From Tetramitus jugosus (lineage: Eukaryota; Heterolobosea; Eutetramitea; Acrasida; Vahlkampfiidae): a stretch of 64,000 bases of DNA. The stretch is from contig OW569346.1 of the NCBI GenBank assembly GCA_937625935.1, positions 496,001-560,000 of the forward strand. Reading direction: 5' to 3'. Position numbers and translations under genes: made by a program. Below the pieces are notes generated by a model. The model saw only the letters and a list, made by a program, of their open reading frames with translations. It made no database searches and was not told where the DNA came from. How positions within the stretch are numbered: position 1 is the first letter of the stretch; the number at the start of each line of letters is the position of its first letter. Below, piece after piece: positions 28,761 to 38,879 of the stretch.

Positions 28761-31124
28761 ATGAACAGAGGTACACCACCACCTTCACTTCAACAACAAC
28801 AACAGTATCGCTCCACCACTCCTCCCACTTCTCGTTCTACGACTCCTCCCACTTCTCGTAGCTCTCCACCCTTGCACAACATTCATCCAACTGCCAGAAC
28901 TCCTTCCACTCCATCGACTACAACACCAACAACAACAACACCAACAGTAAAATCAACAACAACGACTCCTCCAACAACAAATGGTAGTTCTCGCATATCA
29001 CCTACTCTATCAAAACCTCAATCAGCAACAGGTGTCAATGCAAGCAGTGGTGGTCCACCTACTCAATTCACTGCGCGACCCAGAGACTTTGAGTGTTCAT
29101 TCAGTCAAAACAGAGGTACCATCACAGTGAATCGAAAGAACGTTTATTGGAGAGAAACAAACATGTTGGCTCACTCTGGTGATCCATTGTCATCGTCAGC
29201 AGTATCATCGTCATCTGCATTCCACCTCAAAGAATGGCGATTCACCTATGATTTATTGGAGGATATTCGCGTTCATAAAAACATTCCAAAAATTCGTTTT
29301 GTGTTGTCTAAACCGATTCACATACCTACCAATCAGGGACTCATTGGTGGTGTAGGTGGCATGGGTGGTAGTGCCACTGCCGGTAGTGGTGTCGGCGGTG
29401 CATCTGCCGGAACAATTGCCAGCAAGAATGTCGATGTTGAATTCAACACACTCGAAGCCAGAAATTTGTGCAAGCAGTGCGTGTCAGAGTTTCACAGACT
29501 GTTCCGGTTGGAATCAGCACTCACAAAGACTGATCGATTAAAGTATCAAGAACTGAGCAAGAATCAAGAGTTGAATATGCTGTATCACGAATTGGTAAAG
29601 ACGGGCTTGTTGAGTGAAGATGAATTTTGGGAAACGAGAATGCACTTGTTGAAGGAGGATGGTCGATCGGTGAGTAAGACTCTGGGTCCAAAGAACGCAT
29701 TGGACACGATATTGGACCCGAATCAGCCCACATGGAACTTGAACCGTCAAATTATTAGGCAAATCTTCATTGAGTATCCAGGTGCTCAGGAAGCGTTCCA
29801 GAAGAAGGTTCCAAACGAGATGACCGAAGAACAGTTTTGGGAAAAGTTTCGAACATCGTACTATTTTCACAAGACGAGAGCAGCCAAGGCCGACACGACA
29901 AAGGCTGATATCTTTAAGCCATATGAGAAGGCTGATGAAAAGCAGGCACAGGAGGAGCTCAAAGCAGTTGCCGTGGAAAAGTTTGTGGATCTGACTAGGG
30001 ATGAAACGTTGGGTATTGGTTATGGTGTGAAGCCTGATGAGCTCACTGCACCTGCACCCAAGATGGCAGAAAACAAATTACTGCATCACTTGAATCTGAC
30101 ATCGGCTCGTGTCATGAGGGATTACTTGGGCGAGAAGAAGAAGGCTGTTCCTGATCAACCCAATATCAGTGATGCCATTTCAGGGGAGGTTGTCTCTGGG
30201 ACTAATGATCCGATGAGCCAAGCGAGAAAGCACACCATTATGGATGATTTGATGATTGAGAATGAGAGTCAAACATTGATCCCATTGAAAATTCAGGACA
30301 AGCACAGATATTTTGAGGGATTATTGTCAGATAACACGAAGCAGAATGCAACAGGACTGGGTAGTACTCAAGTCAATCTATCATGTACACAAACGGAAAT
30401 GCTTGATATGTTTAGGACTGAAGTTGATATGCTCATGTTTGAGAGTGATAGCTTCAGGAACTCTCTTGTACCAAATGATCTCGCATCGACTATCGCTGGC
30501 GAAATTATTAATTTGATTACACAAAACGATGTGACAATTGCAGAGTACAATGATCAATCATTGAGCCCTGACTTTTTATCGAAATTTAAAACGACATATG
30601 CCCTGGTCAATGAAATTTTGAGGCATGTGTGGGGATTACTCAGCACAACTACCAAACAGTGGAATGATAATGCAAGCTTTAGAACAAAGACCGAGAGTCT
30701 CATTGCAATGCTGCAGGGTCATCGCAAAAAGCTCTATTCATTCCAGGAGACTTATCCAAACCACCAGACCAAACAACTGACCAATGCTCTGATAGAGAGT
30801 ATTGATGTGGCCAATGAGATGTATCAACGGAGGAATGCCGTACCAGCACCAAGAGCAGGAATCGCACAGAGCAGTCCTCTGCAGAGACCTGTTCTGGGTA
30901 CTCCTGGTTCCGCCGGTCGACCTACTATTCAACCTATCGCCATAGGAACTCCAGGTACACCTGTCAACAAACCAACACTGTCCTTCTCCCTGAAACCTTC
31001 ACCAGGACTCGGTGTCAGATCACCACTTCAAGCACAACAACCAATTGCTAACAACAACAACGATGAAGAAGACGAAGAAGATGACGTTTTCAGTCGTCCC
31101 AACAAGAGAATGCGTGAAGCATAG
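28761..31124 (+). CDS. TFB1: TFIIH subunit p62/TFB1
   Basis: 787 aa. Core subunit of TFIIH, which opens promoter and damaged DNA. Residues 1-105 are a Pro/Thr/Ser-rich extension. A PH-like domain spans ~109-250 (RGTITVNRKNVYW, EWRFTYDLLEDIRVHKNIP, LCKQCVSEFHRLF) and is interrupted by a Gly-rich insert. Two BSD domains follow: YHELVKTGLLSEDEFWETRM (~275-300) and KKVPNEMTEEQFWEKFRTSY (~350-370). The C-terminal helical part (~540-690) is as in GTF2H1. The tail is Pro/Gly-rich and ends in an acidic patch and a basic NLS-like PNKRMRE. Longer than human p62 (548 aa) because of the low-complexity ends. Confidence 0.9.
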   Translation: MNRGTPPPSLQQQQQYRSTTPPTSRSTTPPTSRSSPPLHNIHPTARTPSTPSTTTPTTTTPTVKSTTTTPPTTNGSSRISPTLSKPQSATGVNASSGGPPTQFTARPRDFECSFSQNRGTITVNRKNVYWRETNMLAHSGDPLSSSAVSSSSAFHLKEWRFTYDLLEDIRVHKNIPKIRFVLSKPIHIPTNQGLIGGVGGMGGSATAGSGVGGASAGTIASKNVDVEFNTLEARNLCKQCVSEFHRLFRLESALTKTDRLKYQELSKNQELNMLYHELVKTGLLSEDEFWETRMHLLKEDGRSVSKTLGPKNALDTILDPNQPTWNLNRQIIRQIFIEYPGAQEAFQKKVPNEMTEEQFWEKFRTSYYFHKTRAAKADTTKADIFKPYEKADEKQAQEELKAVAVEKFVDLTRDETLGIGYGVKPDELTAPAPKMAENKLLHHLNLTSARVMRDYLGEKKKAVPDQPNISDAISGEVVSGTNDPMSQARKHTIMDDLMIENESQTLIPLKIQDKHRYFEGLLSDNTKQNATGLGSTQVNLSCTQTEMLDMFRTEVDMLMFESDSFRNSLVPNDLASTIAGEIINLITQNDVTIAEYNDQSLSPDFLSKFKTTYALVNEILRHVWGLLSTTTKQWNDNASFRTKTESLIAMLQGHRKKLYSFQETYPNHQTKQLTNALIESIDVANEMYQRRNAVPAPRAGIAQSSPLQRPVLGTPGSAGRPTIQPIAIGTPGTPVNKPTLSFSLKPSPGLGVRSPLQAQQPIANNNNDEEDEEDDVFSRPNKRMREA

Positions 31125-31426
31125 TTTGTCTTATACTAGTGCCTGTTATTATTGGTTGGTACTTTGAATACAAAAAGTGACCGGCAGTGTCTGTTACACC
31201 CACATCCCGGCTCTTTTGCCGCCAAATCTCACACTCAAATCATGTTTCATTGAGACATCTTTTTCCGATCCGGTCTTGCGTCATCTCTCCGATTCTGCAT
31301 GCAAAAAAGCTTATCCTGATCGATTGCGCAATCAGCCGCCAAATCAGAAGAAGAAGAAGTCAAGCAAAACCACCAAGCAACAAAACACCAAACATAAACA
31401 CAAACCAAACACAAACTGAAATCACA

Positions 31427-33127
31427 ATGCTCAACAATGTTGGTCGCTTCAACTATTCCAGAGCATGGAGAAGATTACAATTCCGTGCTCAATCATGGAT
31501 CAATCGAAGAGCAGGTGGCGACACGACCAAAATCTCAAGTCGCATCCTCAAGCCATTCATCAGACACCTAGAGCACACTCACGGACCACAATCATGGCAA
31601 CAAGTTCACGAATCATGGAGAAGAGTGCTCAATCGGACAATTGTCTACGGCGGGTGCAGTGAGTACAATACGATTCAAGTGTATCACGAAGGTGGTGTCA
31701 TGTTCAACAAATTGTGGAGTGACATTGATCGAGCAAAGAAGAGAATTTGGATTGATACGTATACGCTGAAAACGGACTATACAGGCATGAAAACGGTACA
31801 AAAGTTGATTGAGGCCAGGAAGAGAGGATGTGAGGTGGTTGTGATTACGGATGCATGGGGATCGATGCCACTGCAAAAAGAAATGGAATTGTTGCAGCCA
31901 TTGATGGACTCTGGAGCGCATTTTTACACGTTTAATTTGCAGTACATGAAACTGTGGAAGATTTTTATTGGTAAGCATCCAACAAGAACTCCTTGGCTCA
32001 GAAATCATCGAAAATTGATCATTATTGATGATGTGGTTGGATATTGCGGTGGAATGAATTTGGCTGATGAATACAGTGGCAAGAATATTTTAGTGTCAAA
32101 GCAATTGGCACCACACACTGGTCAATCGAATAATAATGAGAATCATCGTCAAGAAGAACAAGTTGAGAACCGAAATGATTTGACAGATGATCAAATACTG
32201 GATGATTATGTTGATTTGAAACAGTATCCAAAGCGAATTACAGCAACAGAGGCAAAAGAGAGGAAATTGCCATTTAGAGATACACATGCACGATTGACTG
32301 GTCCTTGTGTAAACTATTTGTCAAACGCATTTATGGAGAGTTTAGAGGAGGTGTCTCCTGCAACTTTCAATTTTGACTTTCCTGATTTGTTTGCCATATC
32401 AGAGCGCAAATACCTAGAAATGAACAGGAAAAAACGAGAGCAAACAGAACCGAATACTTCGCAACAGAGTATGGAAGCTGATCCTTTGGAGTATGATTCA
32501 AAGGAATTGGATGAAACAATGACACCGATTGAGGAAGATGATCAAGAGTCGCAAGAGCTTGACAGAGGAACATTCATTCAGGTGTTGACATCTCATCCGA
32601 GACAGGCACGTAGACACTTGGATCGTGCGTTATACAATGTCATTTCCCACGCAAATAAGACATGTTGGATTACTACGCCATACTTCCTACCAACAAAAAA
32701 GATGAGGAATGCAATGATTAACGCAAAGAAGAGCGGTTGCGATGTTAGAATTTTGACAACTGGTGTCACCACATCAGATGTTCCATTGATGCGTCTTGGA
32801 TCTCTTGCAGTATATGGCAAATTCCTAGCTCACGGTATTAAAATCTACGAGTACAATGAAAGAACACTGCACGCGAAAACAATGACTGTCGATGGCATCT
32901 GTTCAAGTGTTGGCAGCTATAACTTTGATAGAATGAGTTTTGCCAGTAATTTGGAATTAGGGTTGATCATTCTCGATCCAAAGACTGCTCAGGATGTCGC
33001 AGACCGATTCCAGGAAGATTTGAAGTATGCTACTGAATTGACGTTTGAGCAATGGAAGTCAAGACCATGGTACATTAGAATGTTAGGATGGATATTGTAC
33101 AATGCTATGCGTCTCATTGGTCCATAA
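31427..33127 (+). CDS. Phospholipase D-type (bacterial-type) cardiolipin synthase
   Basis: 566 aa from the ATG at 31427; the open frame upstream starts only at a GTG. The N-terminus (MLNNVGRFNYSRAWRRLQFR) is Arg-rich without acids, like a mitochondrial presequence. Two HKD motifs form the active site: HRKLIIID (H194, K196, D201) followed by GYCGGMNLADEYSG, and HAKTMTVD (H482, K484, D489) followed by SVGSYNFDRMSFASNLE. This arrangement is that of ClsA/ClsB enzymes, which join two phosphatidylglycerols. An acidic, low-complexity insert (~235-375) separates the halves. Animals and fungi use a different, CDP-alcohol transferase synthase. No N-terminal membrane spans, so ClsB-like. Confidence 0.85.
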   Translation: MLNNVGRFNYSRAWRRLQFRAQSWINRRAGGDTTKISSRILKPFIRHLEHTHGPQSWQQVHESWRRVLNRTIVYGGCSEYNTIQVYHEGGVMFNKLWSDIDRAKKRIWIDTYTLKTDYTGMKTVQKLIEARKRGCEVVVITDAWGSMPLQKEMELLQPLMDSGAHFYTFNLQYMKLWKIFIGKHPTRTPWLRNHRKLIIIDDVVGYCGGMNLADEYSGKNILVSKQLAPHTGQSNNNENHRQEEQVENRNDLTDDQILDDYVDLKQYPKRITATEAKERKLPFRDTHARLTGPCVNYLSNAFMESLEEVSPATFNFDFPDLFAISERKYLEMNRKKREQTEPNTSQQSMEADPLEYDSKELDETMTPIEEDDQESQELDRGTFIQVLTSHPRQARRHLDRALYNVISHANKTCWITTPYFLPTKKMRNAMINAKKSGCDVRILTTGVTTSDVPLMRLGSLAVYGKFLAHGIKIYEYNERTLHAKTMTVDGICSSVGSYNFDRMSFASNLELGLIILDPKTAQDVADRFQEDLKYATELTFEQWKSRPWYIRMLGWILYNAMRLIGP

Positions 33128-33192
33128 ATTGTTTGTTTTATTCATCACAATACAAGCTTCATGATTGAATATATGACCGAGTTTCTTTTTCT

Positions 33193-34416
33193 CTATTGAT
33201 ATTGTGGAGGTTGATCATATTGTGGTGGCTGATTGTATGCTGGCGGTTGGTTGTACTGTGGTGGTGGTGGTTGATTGTACTGTGGCGGTGGTGATGCCAT
33301 CTGTTGTTGTTGTGGTTGAACAAATCCATATGCAGGTGGTTGTTGAGGTTGACTTCCTCCATATGGATTATACATTGGTGGTGTCTGTGGAGGATAAATA
33401 GCTCCATAAGCAGTAGTGGGTGGAACACCGTATGCAGGAGGACCAACATTGGATCCATACACATTAGCAGGCGCACCACTATACGCTGGTGGTGAGAATG
33501 CAGTTGGTTGAGGTTGCATTGGTAGCTGTTGTTGTGGTACAGGATTGTTCATATTGCTGCTGCCAGTGCCAGTCGACCAGACAGGCATGTAGGGAATTGC
33601 TCTCTGTACAGAGAAGGTGAGCACCAACAACTCTGACTTCTTTGCATGAGGTCCCGTCAACTGCAGCGATGTATTATTGTCATATGCCATTCTCATGTTC
33701 ATCATGCTCACAACAGCATATCCAATCATGTCATCCGATTTCATCTTATCATGATCATACACTGTAATCTTGAATGGTCGATTCATATCACCCAGACACA
33801 ACTTGTCAAGAGTAATCGATGCACACTCCCAAATCGGATTCAAATTTCGATCAATCACCTCTGATTTGTACAGATTGAGCTGTGTTGCTCCACTAGTAGT
33901 ATCGGTAGAATCGCGACTCACAACAAAATAAGGATCAGATTTTGCCAATGGCCCCCAGTCCATCTTTGTCAAATTCTTTCCACGCAAGGTGAACAACACC
34001 TTGTCACTATTGAGAGACAAAGGCTCGCAATTGACATGAATTTGGCCATGAATGTTTCCTCTCTTTGATAGCAAATCGTCTGAAAAGGTCTTTCGATTCA
34101 CAATTTGTTCCAACGTGGTCAATGTCGAACCCAAGAAATCATCATGGTTAAGTGCAGTGTTTGGATCAATGTCAAACACTTTGAACATGACTCTTTGTTC
34201 ACCTAGGTGTGGCGTATATTGGACGACCCATGTCTCCTTGAACTTTGGACTCAAGTTGTTGTTGAGCTTTTCAGTCTTGGCACAGAGTTGCCATGATTTG
34301 TCAGTGTCATTGTAGAGGTAACAGAATACTTGAGGATCACTCTTGGAAAGGATATCGAGATTCTTGAGATTGGAACAGGAGAAGAAGAGCTCCAATAGTT
34401 GATTGTTGTTGTTCAT
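33193..34416 (-). CDS. Copine-like protein: two C2 domains and a Pro/Gln/Tyr-rich tail
   Basis: 407 aa. The first C2 begins LLELFFSCSNLKNLDILSKSDP, the typical copine C2A opening, with Ca-binding Asp in SDPQVFCYL and FDIDPN. The second C2 (~135-270) has LTKMDWGPLAKSDPYFVV and YDHDKMKSDDMIGYAVV. Copines normally continue with a vWA-like domain of ~300 residues. Here the rest is a disordered tail of PPxY-like and Gln-rich repeats (QYNQPPPPQYNQPPAYNQ). It probably binds acidic membranes on calcium rise, and the tail might bind WW domains; both are inferred. Convergent with the cardiolipin synthase gene. Confidence 0.85.
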   Translation of the reverse strand: MNNNNQLLELFFSCSNLKNLDILSKSDPQVFCYLYNDTDKSWQLCAKTEKLNNNLSPKFKETWVVQYTPHLGEQRVMFKVFDIDPNTALNHDDFLGSTLTTLEQIVNRKTFSDDLLSKRGNIHGQIHVNCEPLSLNSDKVLFTLRGKNLTKMDWGPLAKSDPYFVVSRDSTDTTSGATQLNLYKSEVIDRNLNPIWECASITLDKLCLGDMNRPFKITVYDHDKMKSDDMIGYAVVSMMNMRMAYDNNTSLQLTGPHAKKSELLVLTFSVQRAIPYMPVWSTGTGSSNMNNPVPQQQLPMQPQPTAFSPPAYSGAPANVYGSNVGPPAYGVPPTTAYGAIYPPQTPPMYNPYGGSQPQQPPAYGFVQPQQQQMASPPPQYNQPPPPQYNQPPAYNQPPQYDQPPQYQ

Positions 34417-34789
34417 CGCAGCCCGATATGTTTGTTTTGTTGCGAACTTTGTTCCCTTCTGAACGGAAGAATTCCAGCGGAAAATCAGTTACGGTACGGA
34501 ACCAGCAGGTCAACAAGATGGAGCCCGTTGGCGTGTGAATCTATGTTGTGTGCACAAAGATGCCATCTCGGTTCTCTAGGTCAATCAGATATGCTGTAAA
34601 CGATTTCGTTGGCGCGCTAAGCTTTCGTTTCGATCCCCGCAGGCGAGAACGACAAATATCTGAATCGCGAACATTTCGCTGGGAACGACAAGGAGCTTAC
34701 CCGGTATTTCACATTTCCTCATTCCAACACCACGACACAACACAAAACAAAACAAAACAAATTAGTAATCACACACACAAACTGAGAAT
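34417..34789. other. Divergent promoter region, copine-like / b5 reductase
   Basis: No gene seen. CACAAAACAAAACAAAAC-type leader just before 34790. Confidence 0.5.
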
Positions 34790-35761
34790 ATGAATTTAGT
34801 GACCCCAATCACGATCGCTGCCTGTGCATGTTGCTGCTGTTACTACCTCTATTCCTATTTCTTCCAGAAAAAGAATAGAGTGGGCTCTACTGTGGAATCA
34901 GACGACAATAGAACAGATCAGGAGGTCAATCAAGTGGTTGACTCGGTTTTGAGCCACACAGAGTACCGTCCATTCCAATTGATCAAGAAGGAATGTCTCA
35001 CACAGGGACCAGACGTAAAGAATCCTGTTTGTCTGTTTCGATTTGCTCTGCCAAAGGAAAGTGATACTCTGGGCTTGTCCATTGGTCATCACATTAAGAT
35101 CAAGGGCTACCTGAACAAGGATGAAACTCAGAGCAGCAAGAATAACAAGGAAGATAATAATAGTGATGATGATACGACTGTCGTGAGAAGTTACTCACCA
35201 GTTTCGACCAATGATGACAAGGGATACTTTGATATTGTTGTCAAGTTGTACCCATCAGGTAAAATGAGTCAATATTTGAGTCGTTTGCAAGTGGGTGACT
35301 ATGTTCAAGTCGTGGGTCCACATGGCAGATTTTCCTATGAACCCAATATGCACAAAGAACTGTTCATGATTGCTGGAGGTAGTGGTATTACTCCTATTCT
35401 ACAAGTGATCAAGGAGATTATCAGAAATCGTCATGAGGATCAAACTCGGATGACTCTGCTGTATGGTAACATCTCGGAGGGAGATATCATTCTGCGAGAA
35501 GAATTGGAGGAAATGCAGAGGAATCATCCTGATATCCTTAAATTGATCTTTGTGCTAAAGGATAGCCCAGAAGGTTGGATCCACGAATCAGGTTTCATTG
35601 ACAAGGAAATCATAATGAAGTATTTGCCTGTACAGACCAGTGACGAAAACAGAGAGCAGGTCAAAGTTCTCCTCTGTGGATCACCAACACTTATCAAAGT
35701 GAGCAAAGAAGTGTTGTTGAATCACATGGGATACAACAGACAACAAATCTTTACTTTTTGA
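34790..35761 (+). CDS. NADH-cytochrome b5 reductase
   Basis: 323 aa. Flavoenzyme passing electrons from NADH to cytochrome b5, for fatty-acid desaturation and sterol synthesis. Residues 4-25 are a hydrophobic, Cys-rich anchor (ITIAACACCCCYYLYSYFF). FAD binding: VRSYSPVS (RxYS[TS]) and SGKMSQYLSRLQVGD, then GPHGRF. NADH binding: AGGSGITP at G196 onward, LLYGN and LLCGSPTLIK (usual CGPP here CGSP). It ends in Phe, as many family members do. A polar Asp/Asn insert (residues ~108-126) precedes the FAD motif. Confidence 0.92.
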   Translation: MNLVTPITIAACACCCCYYLYSYFFQKKNRVGSTVESDDNRTDQEVNQVVDSVLSHTEYRPFQLIKKECLTQGPDVKNPVCLFRFALPKESDTLGLSIGHHIKIKGYLNKDETQSSKNNKEDNNSDDDTTVVRSYSPVSTNDDKGYFDIVVKLYPSGKMSQYLSRLQVGDYVQVVGPHGRFSYEPNMHKELFMIAGGSGITPILQVIKEIIRNRHEDQTRMTLLYGNISEGDIILREELEEMQRNHPDILKLIFVLKDSPEGWIHESGFIDKEIIMKYLPVQTSDENREQVKVLLCGSPTLIKVSKEVLLNHMGYNRQQIFTF

Positions 35762-35894
35762 GTGAGCTGTCACCTGCAAATACAATCTCAGCAAGAATTT
35801 CTCCACAGCACCAAAAAAACTTCCGACTGGCCCAAAAAATCCGCCCAACAACCAAAAACTCAACAAAATCAAATTCAAAAAAAAATAAATCAAA

Positions 35895-36779
35895 ATGAGT
35901 CGATCAACAACAACACCCACCAAGACCAAGTCACCATCACCTTCATCACCCAGCAGCAGTGGTGACAACAACAACAACAAGAATGGCAACAACACTGAAT
36001 ACATTTTCAAGTACATTATCATTGGTGATTCAGCTGTTGGTAAAAGCAGCATCATGAGACAATTTGTGAACAATGAATGTACGTCAACAATACTTTTTTT
36101 TGTGTGTAATCTATTTGTGTGTTCAATTGATACAGCTGTTTGATCCATCTCACTCACTCTACTCTGAAATTACAACTATAATGATGATAATAATAATCAC
36201 AATATGATCACACTGATAATGAAAATGGATCCACTGATAATGATAATAATAACAGTTGAGGATTCAAGAACGAGTACAGTTGGAGTCGAATTCGGAACCA
36301 AACAAATCAAAATTGGTGACAATGTAGCAGTCGTCCAATTGTGGGACACTGCAGGTCAAGAACGATTCAGAAGTGTAACACGGCAGTACTATCGTGGATC
36401 AGCGTGTGCCCTCTTGATTTTTGACATTTCTCGTCGAAACACGTTTGCCAGCTTAACCAATTGGTTGTCCGATGCGAAAAATTATACGAATCCGCACACG
36501 CAATTCGTCCTCGTGGGCAACAAGGCTGATTTGAAGGATCAGAGACATGTGAGTCACGAAGAAGCACAAAAATTTGCTCAGGACAACAAGATTCCATACA
36601 TTGAGACGAGTGCAAAAACAAGGGACAACATTGAAGAGGTGTTTACCATGACTGCAAAGAAAATTTTTCAGAATATTGAAACGGGAGTGATTGATGACAC
36701 GGATAAGCACAGTGGTGTCGAGTTTCCGTTGGTGATTGAAGCTGAGCCTCCGTTGCATGCCAAGAATTGTGCCTGTTAA
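35895..36779 (+). CDS. Rab GTPase, Rab4/Rab14-like, one intron
   Basis: Exons 35895-36078 and 36256-36779; the 177-bp intron has GTACGT...AACAG. Spliced, it gives 235 aa, joining FVNNE to FEDSRTSTVGVEFG. Residues 1-34 are a Thr/Ser/Pro/Asn extension. G1 is GDSAVGKS (44-51), then TVGVEFGTK, WDTAGQERFRS, NKAD and ETSAK. The C-terminus KNCAC is a CxC geranylgeranylation site. The sequence TRQYYRGSACALLIFDISRR and LTNWLSDAKNYTNPHTQ is closest by eye to Rab4/Rab14, regulators of early endosome recycling. The second exon alone is open from 36204, but that is intron. Confidence 0.92.
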
Positions 36780-37090
36780 ATTTGCTTCTTTCGGATTGTG
36801 GAAAGTTTTGAAGAGAAACGAAGCAGTCTGATACGGAGGGCCGCGGCAAGGAGCAGGAACAACTCACTCAGTTCACATGGATACACATCCTAGTCCATTC
36901 ACAACCACAATTTCAATTTTCGTGAGAATGCAAAGAAATGGTTGAGAGAGAAGCAGAATTCAGGTGGTATATTTCTGTTGTATTAGAAAAGTGGAAAAGA
37001 TTACAGAGGCAAAGGAACAACAAGTGGTTGGATATGTATTTATTGTTTGACTGTAATGCATTACTGGATTGTACATTGTTTCCAAATACA
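36780..37090. other. Intergenic, no gene seen
   Basis: Lies between convergent genes. Nothing recognisable. Confidence 0.5.
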
Positions 37091-38035
37091 TCAAAAGTTA
37101 GGATCCGTAATGTTGTACTTCTTGCGGTACTCCTCCTTGAGTCTTTCGAGATTGCAATCTGGAAGACCTTCTGAAATGTAACGGACATCATAGTCATCTT
37201 CATAATCATCATTCTCTTCTAACTGTGATGGTTCTGTTTCAAAGTAATTGTATAATGGATAACAGTCTTGTGAGATCTCTCCTTTGTAATCCAACTCGTC
37301 TATTTGTTCATAGGCTTCTCGATAGAATCTACGCAAGCATTCTAATACACCACTTCTACCTGGAACTAATTTTAAACTGGTTTTGAGACCTTCTGCTAAA
37401 ATGTCTCTACTTTCCAGCTCAATCTCTGCAGGAAATTTCAAACTTGCATGCTGATAGTACATACCAGGACCCATTTCTGAAACACAGAATTGACATTCCA
37501 CCTTATCCTGTCTGATGTATTTCTTCTTGTAGTTTGTATAAGTTCTCTGGTTCCAACTGTGTACTTCAGGCATATTCTTAAAATCAGCTGCTTCCAATAT
37601 ACGAATAAGTTCCTCCACTCTCTCTCCCACAGCTGTTCCGGTTACAATATTGTTGGTACCAACATTGAAAACAAATGTTAATGACCAAGGAGTTTTGTTG
37701 TCTTGTCCATCAACAAGAGTTTGCTTCAACCAAACTTCACCACATCTCATACTGTTCGGAACCAAATAAATGGTTACAGTGGCAACTTGGTGTTTCGCAT
37801 CTACTTCTTTGAACTCGGCATCCTTCAAAGCCAGTGCATCAATAGTAGTAAAAGCATAATGATACGAAGATTTGTAGGTCAAATTCAATTCTTCACTCCT
37901 TAATGATGTGTCATACCTCATCAGTTGTTGAAGTAATTGCATAGTTTCTCTACTAATTTCAAAATGACGTATGATTGTAGAGGGATTGGGGGGAGATTGG
38001 TGTGCACAAGAAGGTGATGGTACTGTTGTGTTCAT
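37091..38035 (-). CDS. Protein of unknown function
   Basis: 314 aa from the ATG at 38033-38035 (MNTTVPSPSC); the open frame upstream lacks a better start. I do not recognise a family. A globular alpha/beta composition with two paired Cys motifs (one is CQFC), an internal GTNNIVTGTAVGERVEELI stretch, a strongly acidic segment near the C-terminus (EENDDYEDDYD) and a charged final helix (LERLKEEYRKKYN). No membrane segment or signal. Balanced amino-acid use and length make it a real gene. Confidence 0.7.
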   Translation of the reverse strand: MNTTVPSPSCAHQSPPNPSTIIRHFEISRETMQLLQQLMRYDTSLRSEELNLTYKSSYHYAFTTIDALALKDAEFKEVDAKHQVATVTIYLVPNSMRCGEVWLKQTLVDGQDNKTPWSLTFVFNVGTNNIVTGTAVGERVEELIRILEAADFKNMPEVHSWNQRTYTNYKKKYIRQDKVECQFCVSEMGPGMYYQHASLKFPAEIELESRDILAEGLKTSLKLVPGRSGVLECLRRFYREAYEQIDELDYKGEISQDCYPLYNYFETEPSQLEENDDYEDDYDVRYISEGLPDCNLERLKEEYRKKYNITDPNF

Positions 38036-38164
38036 TTTTCTATTCAAATCTACAGGACAGAAAATCTTTGTTACAGATTGAAAAGTTACGCTCACAAATT
38101 CAACTAAGAACAAGGCCCAAGCACAACAATTATTGGACAGCCAAACCTACGTGTCTCAACCTGG

Positions 38165-38458
38165 TTGCCCAAGCAGAAGCCCAAAGACAATTTGCAAATA
38201 TCTAAATTTCTGCAAGAGTATCATTCGATCAACCACGATTTTATCGTTGGCGATGATGACTTGCTTACTACCGTATCTGCATACAGACCCGGCGAGGACG
38301 ATGCGTTCGAAGCAACTGTATCCCTTTCCATGGATGTCAGTTCGCGGTATTACCGTACTGTTGTTTGGTTTGGATCAATTGCTGGAGCAGTCATTCATTC
38401 TCTGATACTAGCAGTAATATTCATGTCATTATGTTGGTTGTATTTGTTCGTTGCATAA
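38165..38458 (+). other. Short ORF with C-terminal membrane span, start unresolved
   Basis: The frame reads from a stop at about 38103 to 38458 without an ATG before the middle (MDVSSRYY). The end is a clear hydrophobic helix (AVIHSLILAVIFMSLCWLYLF), as in a tail-anchored protein, and the upstream part looks protein-like (SKFLQEYHSINHDFIVGDDD). Either an unseen first exon is spliced in (an AG acceptor exists near 38138) or it is a fragment. Confidence 0.35.
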
Positions 38459-38879
38459 AGTCAAGAGCAAGTATCAACACCTCGAGTAAAGGATTGCTTG
38501 AACACCCAGAAAGAATAAAACCTGGTGCCTCCAGAAGAGGAGAGGCCCGAGGATTTGTCCTATCGGACTTTTCCATGTCAAAAAAAGGAGTCGTTGTTGA
38601 CCCCGCCACACCGACAGTCTTCTTTCAATCCTCTACGGGACAGGATAGACAAACAAACAAAAACACACCTCTCAACCTTTGATTTTCGGTATAGTTCGAC
38701 GTGACACTCCCACAAACACACACGTTCGAAGCACAAACAACGTTGTCGACAACAACAACAAAAAAACAACACACGACACGCGCCTCAAAAAAAAACACAA
38801 ACATTTTTCTGTGTGGCGCAACGAACGAACGAACAAACAAAAAAATCGGACCAACAACAGCATTCTTCAACTAAACATC
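38459..38879. other. Upstream region of the PIP kinase gene
   Basis: No gene seen. A-rich, with ACACAAACAAACAAA-type tracts, likely 5' UTR and promoter. The PIP kinase frame is open back to 38679 but without ATG. Confidence 0.5.

Noticed and set aside
28448..28861. + strand ORF with a hydrophobic start overlapping TFB1
   Set aside because: It runs out of frame into the TFB1 N-terminus and has no domain; the hydrophobic run is T-rich intergenic DNA.
36079..36255. Open frame upstream of Rab exon 2 (from 36204)
   Set aside because: It is intron sequence; splicing 36078 to 36256 restores the conserved Rab switch I region.
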